This document shows positions 45,391-54,198 of a stretch of DNA of 64,000 nucleotides, piece after piece. A program made the position numbers and the translations under genes. Source of the stretch: Kordiimonadaceae bacterium (GTDB lineage Bacteria > Pseudomonadota > Alphaproteobacteria > Sphingomonadales > Emcibacteraceae); NCBI GenBank assembly GCA_024236295.1, contig JACKKT010000001.1:1-64000 (forward strand), written 5' to 3'. The number at the start of each line of letters is the position of its first letter. The stretch's first letter is position 1. The notes under the pieces were generated by a model. That model was not told the DNA's origin. It saw nothing but the letters and a program-made list of their open reading frames with translations, and ran no database searches.

Positions 45391-47022
45391 ATGGCACGTT
45401 ATATATTTATTACTGGTGGTGTGGTTTCCTCGTTGGGGAAGGGACTCCTCTCCGCAGCTCTTGGTGCATTGCTGCAATCACGCGGATATTCCGTAAGACT
45501 TAGAAAGCTTGATCCCTATCTTAATGTTGATCCCGGGACTATGTCGCCTTATCAGCATGGCGAGGTTTTTGTGACCGATGACGGCGCGGAAACGGATCTC
45601 GACCTTGGTCATTATGAGCGTTTTACCGGGGTTCCGGCGCGCCAGTCGGATAACGTCACAACAGGTCGGATTTATTCGGATATTATTGCTAAGGAGCGTC
45701 GCGGTGATTATCTTGGGGCAACAGTTCAGGTTATTCCCCATGTAACCAATGCCATTAAGGAATTTGCCACTTCGGATATTGATGATGATACAGATTTCGT
45801 ACTCTGTGAAGTTGGCGGCACTATTGGTGACATTGAAAGTCTGCCGTTTCTTGAGGCGATCAGACAGCTTGGCAATGATTTGCGTGGTCAGTGTATTTAT
45901 GTCCATTTGACACTGGTTCCCTATATTGCTGCTGCGGCAGAACTTAAAACCAAGCCAACCCAGCATTCTGTTAAGGAACTTCGCAGCATCGGTATTCAGC
46001 CGGATGTGCTCGTCTGCCGTACGGAACATGAAATTCCTGATGACGAAAGACGCAAAATAGGACTTTTCTGTAACGTGCCTGAAAGCGCCGTTATTCAGGC
46101 GCTTGATGCCAACAGCATTTATGAAGTTCCGCTTAATTACCACGCCGAAGGACTGGATATCGAGGTTCTTAAAGCTTTTGATATTGACCCAAAGGATAAG
46201 ACACCTGACTTAAGCCGCTGGCTGGATGTGTCCGATCATGTCAATGAGCCGGAAGGTGAGGTGACAATTGCCGTGGTTGGTAAATATGTGCAGCTTAAGG
46301 ATGCTTATAAATCACTTTCAGAAGCTCTGGTTCATGGCGGTTTTGCCAATAATGTTGACGTCAAACTCGAATGGATTGATGCACGAATTTTTGAAGATGA
46401 AAACGCGATGAGTGAGCTAGAGGATGTGGATGGTATTATCGTTCCTGGTGGTTTTGGGGAACGTGGTGCCGAAGGTAAGATTGCTGCAGCAAAATTCGCC
46501 CGCGAAAGAAAAATACCCTATTTCGGAATTTGTTTCGGAATGCAGATGGCCTGTATCGAGGCAGCCCGTAATCTTGCCGGAATTGAAGGCGCAAATTCAA
46601 CAGAATTCGGTAAATGCGATGCGCCGATTGTCGGTCTGATGACCGAATGGGAGCTGGATGGTGTAATTCACATCCGCAGCGAGGATGATGATAAAGGCGG
46701 CACCATGCGTCTTGGCGCTTATGAGGCACATCTTGAACCCGGAAGCCGGGTTGCCGAAATATATGGTAGCGAGGTTATTTTTGAACGGCATCGCCACAGG
46801 TATGAGGTCAATATTAATTACCGGGAAAAACTTGAGGCGGCAGGACTTAAATTTTCCGGCCTATCCCCTGATGGAACACTTCCGGAGATAGTTGAAATTC
46901 CGGATCATCCATGGTTCATCGGCGTACAGTATCATCCTGAATTAAAATCAAAGCCGTTTGACCCACACCCATTATTCGCTTCATTCATTGGGGCGGCACT
47001 GAAACAATCCCGACTGGTTTAA
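45391..47022 (+). CDS. pyrG: CTP synthase
   Basis: 543 residues. It aminates UTP to CTP using glutamine. The N-terminal synthetase domain has FITGGVVSSLGKGLLSAALG and DPGTMSPYQHGEVFVTDDGA. The C-terminal class I glutamine amidotransferase has GGFGERGAEGK and the nucleophile in YFGICFGMQMA, plus HPEL near the end. eno follows 18 bp later; kdsA, which often lies between them in alphaproteobacteria, is absent. Confidence 0.97.
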   Translation: MARYIFITGGVVSSLGKGLLSAALGALLQSRGYSVRLRKLDPYLNVDPGTMSPYQHGEVFVTDDGAETDLDLGHYERFTGVPARQSDNVTTGRIYSDIIAKERRGDYLGATVQVIPHVTNAIKEFATSDIDDDTDFVLCEVGGTIGDIESLPFLEAIRQLGNDLRGQCIYVHLTLVPYIAAAAELKTKPTQHSVKELRSIGIQPDVLVCRTEHEIPDDERRKIGLFCNVPESAVIQALDANSIYEVPLNYHAEGLDIEVLKAFDIDPKDKTPDLSRWLDVSDHVNEPEGEVTIAVVGKYVQLKDAYKSLSEALVHGGFANNVDVKLEWIDARIFEDENAMSELEDVDGIIVPGGFGERGAEGKIAAAKFARERKIPYFGICFGMQMACIEAARNLAGIEGANSTEFGKCDAPIVGLMTEWELDGVIHIRSEDDDKGGTMRLGAYEAHLEPGSRVAEIYGSEVIFERHRHRYEVNINYREKLEAAGLKFSGLSPDGTLPEIVEIPDHPWFIGVQYHPELKSKPFDPHPLFASFIGAALKQSRLV

Positions 47023-47040
47023 TGAAGTAAGAGACATATT

Positions 47041-48312
47041 ATGACAGCAATAATCGATATCAAAGCCCGTGAAATCATTGACAGCCGCGGTAATCCGACC
47101 GTTGAAGTTGACGTAACACTGGAAACTGGCGCGTTCGGCCGTGCAGCAGTACCAAGCGGGGCTTCAACCGGCGCACATGAAGCGGTGGAACTTCGTGATG
47201 GCGGCAGCCGTTATATGGGTAAAGGTGTTGAGAAAGCTGTTGAAGCCGTTAATACAGAACTTTATGACGCGCTGACAGGTATGGACGCGGAAGAACAGAT
47301 TATTCTGGATAATGCCATGCGTGAGCTGGACGGAACAGATAATAAATCGCGTCTTGGCGCAAATGCAATCCTGGGGGTCAGCCTTGCAACGGCAAAAGCA
47401 GCCGCAGATGAAGCCGCCATGCCGCTATACAGCTATCTTGGCGGGCCTCATGCCCATATTCTGCCTGTGCCGATGATGAATATTATTAATGGCGGTGAGC
47501 ATGCGGATAACCCGATTGATATTCAGGAATTTATGATTATGCCGGTTTCCGCCGACAATATCCGGGATGCGATCCGTATGGGGGCTGAAATTTTTCATAC
47601 TCTTAAAAAGAACCTGTCTGACGCAGGTCATAATACCGGGGTCGGGGATGAGGGCGGATTTGCCCCTAATTTGAATGGGACAACGGAAGCCCTTGATTTC
47701 ATCATGAAATCAATCGAAAAAGCCGGCTATAAACCGGGTGATGATGTGATGCTTGCCCTTGATGCCGCCTCATCTGAATTTTATAAAAACGGAAAATATG
47801 TGCTAAGCGGTGAAGGCAAAACTCTGGATGCTGGACAAATGGTTGATTATTATGTTGATCTTTGCAGCAGATACCCGATCCTGTCCATTGAAGACGGTAT
47901 GGATGAAGACGACTGGGATGGCTGGAAAGCTTTGACAGACGCTATTGGAAATAAAGTCCAGCTTGTTGGTGATGATCTTTTTGTAACCAACCCGAAAAGA
48001 CTTTCCAGTGGCATAAAACAAAGCGTGGCAAATTCTATCCTGGTTAAAGTTAACCAGATCGGCACCCTTACCGAAACTTTTGAAGCGGTTGATATGGCAC
48101 ACCGTGCCTCCTATACATCCGTGATGTCACACAGAAGCGGGGAAACCGAAGATGCCACTATTGCCGACCTTGCTGTAGCAATGAATTGTGGACAGATCAA
48201 AACCGGTTCACTGGCACGTTCAGACAGATTGGCCAAATATAACCAGTTGATCCGTATCGAGGAACTGCTCGGCACAGCCGCGAAGTATGCCGGAAAGTCA
48301 ATCTTGCGCTGA
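47041..48312 (+). CDS. eno: Enolase
   Basis: 423 residues. It converts 2-phosphoglycerate to phosphoenolpyruvate with magnesium. The motifs are REIIDSRGNPTVEVDV, GASTGAHEAVELRDG, LALDAASSEFY, SIEDGMDEDDWDGWKALT, the catalytic-Lys region ILVKVNQIGTLTET, and SHRSGETEDATIADLAV. It shares a transcript with pyrG. Confidence 0.97.
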   Translation: MTAIIDIKAREIIDSRGNPTVEVDVTLETGAFGRAAVPSGASTGAHEAVELRDGGSRYMGKGVEKAVEAVNTELYDALTGMDAEEQIILDNAMRELDGTDNKSRLGANAILGVSLATAKAAADEAAMPLYSYLGGPHAHILPVPMMNIINGGEHADNPIDIQEFMIMPVSADNIRDAIRMGAEIFHTLKKNLSDAGHNTGVGDEGGFAPNLNGTTEALDFIMKSIEKAGYKPGDDVMLALDAASSEFYKNGKYVLSGEGKTLDAGQMVDYYVDLCSRYPILSIEDGMDEDDWDGWKALTDAIGNKVQLVGDDLFVTNPKRLSSGIKQSVANSILVKVNQIGTLTETFEAVDMAHRASYTSVMSHRSGETEDATIADLAVAMNCGQIKTGSLARSDRLAKYNQLIRIEELLGTAAKYAGKSILR

Positions 48313-48437
48313 ATCAAATAGTTCCTGAATGACTCTAACCTACTACATCTAGTATGTAGGCTATGTTACTGACTCTAGGCGATTCTTTTTTTTGGAAAAC
48401 ACTTGACCCGGCGAATCGGATGTGATTCTCTGAAGGA

Positions 48438-48743
48438 ATGAGAAACACAAAACCGATATTTTTCCGCATGAAGAAGATGACAGTGCCGTTTGTAGCGTTG
48501 CTGATATCGGGATATTTTGCGGCGCATGGCGTTAAAAGCGTTACGGCGCAAAAGATGCTGAAAGAGGAAATCCGATCCCTCGAAGCCGAACAGGCAAGGA
48601 TTGAAGCCAGCAAAAAAGACCTTGAACTTCACGTTGGATTGCTGTCCAGCAACCATGTTGATCCTGATTATCTGGATGAACTTGTGAGAAAAGAACTTGG
48701 CTTTACGCATCCGGATGAAATTGTAATTCCTGAAAAAAAATAA
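48438..48743 (+). CDS. ftsB: FtsB/DivIC-like septum formation protein
   Basis: 101 residues. A short basic N-terminus, one transmembrane helix (~15-30) and a coiled coil (~38-70, MLKEEIRSLEAEQARIEASK) are followed by LDELVRKELGFTHPDEIVI, the conserved C-terminal FtsB/DivIC feature (R-x-x-L-G-x-x-x-P-x-E). FtsB acts with FtsL and FtsQ to activate septal peptidoglycan synthesis. The start is uncertain: ATG 48438 has its AAGGA directly adjacent, and ATG 48468 or GTG 48483 are possible. The eno-ftsB-pdhA order is typical for alphaproteobacteria. Confidence 0.88.
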   Translation: MRNTKPIFFRMKKMTVPFVALLISGYFAAHGVKSVTAQKMLKEEIRSLEAEQARIEASKKDLELHVGLLSSNHVDPDYLDELVRKELGFTHPDEIVIPEKK

Positions 48744-48831
48744 TTGCATAAAGTTATAATGTAGCAAAAGTCTTTTGTTTTCATATTGTTACAGAGGCAT
48801 TAACCATTGCTATAAAAAATTAACGATATTA

Positions 48832-48860
48832 TTTAATTAACTCAAATTAAGTTAATTAAA
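48832..48860. repeat. AT-rich 11-bp inverted repeat upstream of pdhA
   Basis: TTTAATTAACT (48832-48842) and AGTTAATTAAA (48850-48860) are exact inverse copies around a 7-base spacer. It ends 8 bases before the putative -35 of the pdh promoter, a position fitting an activator or upstream operator. There is no T-run, so it is unlikely to be an ftsB terminator. Confidence 0.5.
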
Positions 48861-48868
48861 AATAAGTG

Positions 48869-48928
48869 TTGTATTTCAATAACTTTTGGTGATTATAGTA
48901 ATATGTTTTAAGGATAATCTTTATCCTT
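48869..48928 (+). promoter_or_regulatory. Putative pdh promoter with palindrome at the start site
   Basis: TATAGT (48894-48899) is a good -10; TTGTAT (48869-48874) is a possible -35 at a long 19-base spacing. Just downstream, AAGGATAA-TCT-TTATCCTT (48910-48928) is a perfect 8-bp palindrome lying at about +4 to +22 if transcription starts near 48907. That is a typical repressor position. It does not match the PdhR consensus (ATTGGT-N3-ACCAAT). Confidence 0.5.
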
Positions 48929-48998
48929 ATTTAAGGCTTTTCTTCATATCTTGCGGAAAGGCCTTATAGGACTAACATCAACAATATGAGTGAGGAAT

Positions 48999-50045
48999 AT
49001 GGCTAAAAAACCTGCCCCCCGCAAAACAAAAAGCGGGAAACCCGCCGCACGCCGCAAGGCAGTAAAAAAATCTGATCCTGCGGTATCTAATGATGATCTA
49101 ATTGAATATTACAAGGATATGCTGCTTATGCGCCGCTTTGAGGAAAAAGCGGGGCAGATGTACGGTATGGGCCTGATTGGCGGATTCTGCCATCTTTATA
49201 TAGGTCAGGAAGCTGTTGTTACCGGGATTCAGTCGGTGCTGAAAAAAGGCGACAGTGTTATTACCAGTTACCGTGATCATGCCCATATGCTTGCCTGTAA
49301 AATTGATCCAAAGGTGATTCTTGCGGAACTGACCGGACGGGAAACCGGTATTTCAAAGGGTAAGGGCGGTTCCATGCATATGTTCAGTGTTGAACATGAT
49401 TTTTACGGCGGTCACGGCATCGTTGGGGCACAGGTTCCCATCGGTGCCGGTCTTGCATTTGCCCATAAGTACCGCAAAAATGACAATGTTTCTGTGACTT
49501 ATTTTGGTGACGGTGCTGTCAATCAGGGGCAGGTTTATGAAAGCTTTAACATGGCGAAACTCTGGAACCTTCCGGTTGTTTATGTGATTGAAAATAACCA
49601 GTATGCCATGGGTACATCCCTTGCACGTGCGTCTTCGGAAATTGAACTTCACCGCCGCGGTGACAGTTTCAAAATCCCAGGTGAGGCCGTTGATGGCATG
49701 GATGTTCTGGCCGTTCGTGAAGCTGCTGCCCGTGCTGTTGCCAAATGTCGTGCCGGTGAGGGGCCGACTTTGCTGGAAATGAAAACCTATCGTTACCGCG
49801 GGCATTCCATGTCTGATCCGGCAAAATATCGCTCAAAAGAAGAAGTGTCCAAAATGCGGGCAGAATTTGACCCGATTGACCAGGTTAAAAAACGTCTTAT
49901 TGATGGAAATATCATGACAGAAGACGAATTAAAACAAATCGATAAAGATATTAAAGCGATAGTTTCGGAAGCGGCAGATTTCGCACAAACAAGTGCAGAG
50001 CCAGCAGCATCAGAACTTTATACCGACATCCTGGTCGCAGAATAA
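48999..50045 (+). CDS. pdhA: Pyruvate dehydrogenase E1 component, alpha subunit
   Basis: About 348 residues. With PdhB it decarboxylates pyruvate using thiamine diphosphate. A lysine-rich N-terminal tail (~1-26) precedes the E1-alpha core: MLLMRRFEEKAGQMYGMG, YRDHAHMLA, GKGGSMHMF, the TPP motif GDGAVNQGQVYESFNMAKLW with NN following, and the phosphorylation-loop equivalent TYRYRGHSMSDPAKYRSKEE. The ATG at 48999 is preferred over an in-frame GTG at 48990. It heads the pdhABC-lpd-lipA operon. Confidence 0.94.
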   Translation: MAKKPAPRKTKSGKPAARRKAVKKSDPAVSNDDLIEYYKDMLLMRRFEEKAGQMYGMGLIGGFCHLYIGQEAVVTGIQSVLKKGDSVITSYRDHAHMLACKIDPKVILAELTGRETGISKGKGGSMHMFSVEHDFYGGHGIVGAQVPIGAGLAFAHKYRKNDNVSVTYFGDGAVNQGQVYESFNMAKLWNLPVVYVIENNQYAMGTSLARASSEIELHRRGDSFKIPGEAVDGMDVLAVREAAARAVAKCRAGEGPTLLEMKTYRYRGHSMSDPAKYRSKEEVSKMRAEFDPIDQVKKRLIDGNIMTEDELKQIDKDIKAIVSEAADFAQTSAEPAASELYTDILVAE

Positions 50046-50063
50046 TAAGAAGGAATAATCATT

Positions 50064-51455
50064 ATGTCAGTAGAAATTCTTCTCCCCGCAATGTCCCCGA
50101 CTATGACAGAAGGGACAATTGCCAAATGGACAAAAAAAGAAGGCGATAAAGTATCGCCGGGCGATATCATTGCTGAAATTGAAACAGATAAAGCAACAAT
50201 GGAACTTGAAACAGACGAAGAAGGCGTGATGGGTAAAATCCTTGTGTCTGAAGGCGCAGAGGGCATTGCTGTCGGTACGCTGATCGCTGTAATTCTTGAA
50301 GAAGGTGAAGATCCGAAAATACTGGAAGGGGTGACGGCCACTGTTCATTCAACTCCGATCGTGCCGCCTACCGTTGTCGGTGCCGATGCCGCAGACGCGG
50401 TGCATCAGCCACCAACCCCCGTTAAAGCAGCCCTTCATGAAGATGATATTCCGGAAGGTGCAAACCTTGTTAATATGACAGTCCGTGAAGCACTTCGCGA
50501 TGCGATGGCGGAGGAAATGCGCCTCGACCCGGATGTATTCGTTATGGGTGAGGAAGTCGCCGAATATCAGGGCGCTTATAAAGTTACGCAAGGCCTCCTG
50601 CAGGAATTCGGCCCGGAGCGGGTTATTGACACACCAATCACCGAACAGGGTTTCGCCGGTCTGGGTGTGGGGGCTGCGATGGCAGGACTTAAGCCGATTG
50701 TCGAATTTATGACCTTTAACTTCGCCATGCAGGCAATTGACCAGATTGTAAACTCTGCCGCAAAAACACATTATATGTCAGGTGGTCAGATCAAATGTCC
50801 TATTGTGTTCCGTGGCCCTAACGGTGCCGCATCACGTGTTGCAGCGCAGCATTCGCAGAATTATGCTTCGTGGTATGCCCATATACCAGGGTTAATTGTT
50901 ATTGCACCATATTGTGCGGCTGATAGTAAAGGACTTCTAAAAGCGGCGATCAAAAGCCCTAACCCTGTTATTTTCCTCGAAAATGAAATTACCTATGGCT
51001 ACAGCTTTGACGTGCCGGATGTTGAAGATTATACCATTCCTATCGGCAAGGCCAAAGTGGCCCGCCCGGGTTCAGATGTAACCCTTGTCAGCTATTCTAT
51101 CGGTGTAAAATTTGCCCTTGATGCAGCAGAAAAACTTGCAGCAGACGGTATTGACGCTGAAGTAATCGACCTTCGGACCATTCGTCCGCTGGATATGGAT
51201 ACGATTATAGAATCGGTCAAGAAAACAAATCGCGTTGTCTGTGTCGAGGAAGGCTGGGCCACATGTTCGGTCAGTTCCGAAATTTCGGCACGCTTGATGG
51301 AAGATGCGTTTGATTATCTTGATGCACCGGTTATGCGTGTTACAAATGAAGATGTACCAATGCCTTATGCGGCAAATCTTGAAAAAATGACCGTCGTTAA
51401 TGACGTACGTATCATCAAGGCGGCCAAAGCCGTCTGTTATAAAGAAGGAGAATAA
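50064..51455 (+). CDS. pdhB: Pyruvate dehydrogenase E1 component, beta subunit with lipoyl domain
   Basis: 463 residues. It has an N-terminal lipoyl domain (~1-78, lipoyl Lys in EIETDKATMELE), an Ala/Pro linker, then the E1-beta core from ~130 (TVREALRDAMAEEMRLDPDV, ITEQGFAGLGVGAAMAGLKP, FRGPNGAASRVAAQHSQ, VEEGWATCSVSSEI). A lipoyl domain fused to E1-beta is an established alphaproteobacterial feature. It lies 18 bp after pdhA. Confidence 0.96.
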   Translation: MSVEILLPAMSPTMTEGTIAKWTKKEGDKVSPGDIIAEIETDKATMELETDEEGVMGKILVSEGAEGIAVGTLIAVILEEGEDPKILEGVTATVHSTPIVPPTVVGADAADAVHQPPTPVKAALHEDDIPEGANLVNMTVREALRDAMAEEMRLDPDVFVMGEEVAEYQGAYKVTQGLLQEFGPERVIDTPITEQGFAGLGVGAAMAGLKPIVEFMTFNFAMQAIDQIVNSAAKTHYMSGGQIKCPIVFRGPNGAASRVAAQHSQNYASWYAHIPGLIVIAPYCAADSKGLLKAAIKSPNPVIFLENEITYGYSFDVPDVEDYTIPIGKAKVARPGSDVTLVSYSIGVKFALDAAEKLAADGIDAEVIDLRTIRPLDMDTIIESVKKTNRVVCVEEGWATCSVSSEISARLMEDAFDYLDAPVMRVTNEDVPMPYAANLEKMTVVNDVRIIKAAKAVCYKEGE

Positions 51456-51457
51456 TC

Positions 51458-52738
51458 ATGGCGATTTCACTTACCATGCCAGCACTTTCTCCAACGATGG
51501 AAACGGGTACACTGGCAAAATGGCTTGTCAAAGTGGGTGATACTGTCGAAAGCGGTACAGTTCTTGCTGAAATAGAAACCGACAAGGCGACAATGGAATT
51601 TGAAAGTATTGATGATGGCGTTGTCGGAAAATTGCTTGTCGATGAGGGGACGGAGGATATCCCGGTCGGACAGTTAATCGCTGTCCTTCTTGAAGATGGC
51701 GAAGATGCCTCAGCGGCAGATACCATCAAAGCCGATGCCCCGGCCGCAAAAGCTGAAAAGGCTCCTGAAGTAAGATCTGAACCGAACAAAGAAGCCACAC
51801 AGGCCCCTGAACCGAAAGCAACACCGGCACCTGTTGCCGAAACAAAACCGGTTGCTTCAGCGCCAAAAGCAGCGTCTGGCGAACGCATTTTTGCTTCGCC
51901 CCTTGCCAGACGAATTGCAGAACAAAGCGGTTATGACATTTCACAAATTTCTGGAAGCGGCCCAAGAGGTCGTGTGATCAAAAGAGATGTTGAAAATTAT
52001 ACCCCGGCAGCAAAATCGGCGACAATCTCGGGTGCCGTGTCTCTTGAAGGTGATGCACCATATGAAGTTGTCAAGCTGAGCAATATGCGTAAAACTATTG
52101 CCAAGCGTCTTAGCGAAAGCAAACAGACCGTTCCGCATTTCTATCTTTCAGTGGATATCGAACTTGATACACTGCTTGCGGCAAGAAAACAGCTTAATGC
52201 CATGTCGGATGACTTTAAAATTTCCGTCAATGACTTTGTCATTAAGGCCTGTGCTGCTGCGCTTATGAAAGTTCCGGAAGCCAATGTGCAATATTTGGGT
52301 GATGTAATGCATCAATTCAAGAGAGCCGATATTTCGGTTGCGGTGGCCATTGATGGGGGATTAATTACTCCGGTTGTCCGCGGTGCAGATCAAAAAGGCC
52401 TTCGACAGATATCCGAGGAAACAAAAGATCTGGCCAAGCGTGCCCATGAAGGTAAACTGGCACCTGAAGAATATGCAGGGGGTACATTCTCTATCTCCAA
52501 CATGGGAATGATGGGCGTTAAGCAGTTTGATGCCGTGATTAACCCGCCACAGGCCGCCATTCTTGCGGTTGGTGCCGGTGAACAGCGCCCGGTTGTTAAA
52601 AATGGTGAACTTGCGGTTGCCACTGTGATGACAGTAACACTTTCATGTGACCATCGTGCTATTGATGGTGCCGTTGGTGCGGCGTTCCTGGCAGCGCTGA
52701 AAACATTCCTTGAACAACCATCAGCAATGCTGCTTTAA
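51458..52738 (+). CDS. pdhC: Dihydrolipoamide acetyltransferase (PDH E2)
   Basis: 426 residues. One lipoyl domain (~1-78, ETDKATMEFES) is followed by an Ala/Pro/Glu linker and a peripheral subunit-binding domain (~145-180, ASPLARRIAEQSGYDISQI and GSGPRGRVIKRDVE). The catalytic domain ends in LSCDHRAIDGAVGAAFL, with the catalytic His and Asp. It transfers the acetyl group to CoA and forms the complex core. It starts 2 bp after pdhB. Confidence 0.96.
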   Translation: MAISLTMPALSPTMETGTLAKWLVKVGDTVESGTVLAEIETDKATMEFESIDDGVVGKLLVDEGTEDIPVGQLIAVLLEDGEDASAADTIKADAPAAKAEKAPEVRSEPNKEATQAPEPKATPAPVAETKPVASAPKAASGERIFASPLARRIAEQSGYDISQISGSGPRGRVIKRDVENYTPAAKSATISGAVSLEGDAPYEVVKLSNMRKTIAKRLSESKQTVPHFYLSVDIELDTLLAARKQLNAMSDDFKISVNDFVIKACAAALMKVPEANVQYLGDVMHQFKRADISVAVAIDGGLITPVVRGADQKGLRQISEETKDLAKRAHEGKLAPEEYAGGTFSISNMGMMGVKQFDAVINPPQAAILAVGAGEQRPVVKNGELAVATVMTVTLSCDHRAIDGAVGAAFLAALKTFLEQPSAMLL

Positions 52739-52749
52739 AGGAGAGAGAA

Positions 52750-54168
52750 ATGAGCAATCAAAAATTTGATATGGTCGTGCTCGGCTCCGGCCCGGGTGGA
52801 TATGTTGCAGCAATTCGGGCGGCACAATTGGGTTTCAAAACGGCCGTTGTCGAGCGTGCGGAACTGGGGGGCATCTGCTTAAACTGGGGCTGTATTCCGA
52901 CCAAGGCGTTGCTTAGATCGGCTGAAGTTTTTCATAACATGAAACATGCCGCTGATTATGGGCTGGTTGCGGATCAGCTGGGTTTCGATCTTGATAAGGT
53001 TGTCAAGCGCAGCCGCGGTGTTGCGGCACAGCTGAGTGGTGGCATTAAACATTTGATGAAAAAAAATAAAATCACAGTGATCGAAGGGCAGGGAACCCTG
53101 GTATCCCCGGGAAAATTGTCGGTCGAGAAAGACGGTCAGAAAACCGAAGTGGAAGCCACAGATATCATTCTGGCGACAGGTGCCCGGGCCAAGGAACTGC
53201 CCCATTTGAAGGCGGACGGGGAACTGGTCTGGACCTATCGTCATGCGCTGGTGCCAAACACCATGCCGAAAAGACTGCTGGTGATCGGTTCAGGCGCGAT
53301 CGGGATTGAATTTGCCAGCTTCTTTAATGAACTGGGTTCTGAGGTGACCGTAGTTGAAATGATGGACCGTGTCCTCCCGGTGGAGGATGAGGAAATATCA
53401 GCCTTTGCAGCTAAATCCTTTAAAGCGCAGGGAATGAAGCTGATGACATCAGCCAGTGTTACCAAACTGGATAAGAAAAAATCTACAGTCGTCTGCACCG
53501 TTGAAAGTAAGGACGGCAAGTCCGAACAGATCGAAGTGGACCGTGTCATTATCGCCATTGGCATTGACGGTAATGTTGAAAATATAGGACTTGAAAAAAA
53601 TAATATCAAAATTGATCGTGGTCATGTTGTCACCGATGAATGGGGACATACCGGGGTCAAAGGTGTTCATGCGATTGGGGACCTTACCGGTCCACCATGG
53701 CTTGCCCATAAAGCCAGCCATGAAGGTGTTATTCTGGTTGAAAAAATTGCCCGTGATAAAGGCAATAAGGATATCAAGGACCTTCACCCGATGGATAAAG
53801 GAAATATTCCGGGTTGTACCTATTGTCGTCCGCAGGTTGCAAGCGTTGGCATGACTGAAAAAGCAGCAATTGCAGCAGGACACAAGGTTAAAGTTGGTCG
53901 CTTCCCGTTCATAGGAAATGGAAAAGCCATTGCCATGGGTGAAGCTGAAGGCTTGATGAAAACGGTTTTTGATGAAAAAACCGGTGAACTTCTAGGGGCC
54001 CATATGATTGGTGCTGAAGTGACGGAAATGATTCAGGGCTATACTGTTGCAAGAACTCTTGAAACAACGGAAACCGAACTGATGCACACTGTCTTCCCGC
54101 ATCCGACCATGTCAGAAATGATGCATGAAGCGGTACTTGACGCTTTTGGCAAAGCGTTACATATTTAA
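52750..54168 (+). CDS. lpdA: Dihydrolipoamide dehydrogenase (E3)
   Basis: 472 residues. This FAD enzyme reoxidises dihydrolipoyl groups with NAD. It has the FAD motif VVLGSGPGGYVAAIRAAQLG, the redox disulfide GGICLNWGCIPTKALL, NAD-binding LVIGSGAIGIEFASFFNELG, IGDLTGPPWLAHKASHEG and the catalytic HPTMSEMMHEAV. LNWGCIPTK is a variant of the more usual LNVGCIPSK seen in pdh-linked alphaproteobacterial enzymes. Fourth gene of the operon. Confidence 0.96.
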   Translation: MSNQKFDMVVLGSGPGGYVAAIRAAQLGFKTAVVERAELGGICLNWGCIPTKALLRSAEVFHNMKHAADYGLVADQLGFDLDKVVKRSRGVAAQLSGGIKHLMKKNKITVIEGQGTLVSPGKLSVEKDGQKTEVEATDIILATGARAKELPHLKADGELVWTYRHALVPNTMPKRLLVIGSGAIGIEFASFFNELGSEVTVVEMMDRVLPVEDEEISAFAAKSFKAQGMKLMTSASVTKLDKKKSTVVCTVESKDGKSEQIEVDRVIIAIGIDGNVENIGLEKNNIKIDRGHVVTDEWGHTGVKGVHAIGDLTGPPWLAHKASHEGVILVEKIARDKGNKDIKDLHPMDKGNIPGCTYCRPQVASVGMTEKAAIAAGHKVKVGRFPFIGNGKAIAMGEAEGLMKTVFDEKTGELLGAHMIGAEVTEMIQGYTVARTLETTETELMHTVFPHPTMSEMMHEAVLDAFGKALHI

Positions 54169-54198
54169 ACAGTAACTAAATTAAGTATCGGATTGGTC

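Noticed and set aside
45478..46143. 221-codon open frame on the minus strand inside pyrG
   Set aside because: It lies wholly antisense to the well-conserved CTP synthase gene, has no recognisable domain and no ribosome binding site; it is a shadow of the codon pattern.
48330..48377. Partial hairpin (CCTAC...GTAGG) and repeated TGACTCTA after eno
   Set aside because: The hairpin arms are short with competing pairings, and no T-run follows at once; the 8-base repeat could be chance. Not strong enough to call a terminator.
48820..48860. Possible CtrA sites in a TTAA-rich stretch before pdhA
   Set aside because: CtrA sites need TTAA-N7-TTAA; the TTAA copies here are 4, 5, 9, 10, 13 or more bases apart, never 11.
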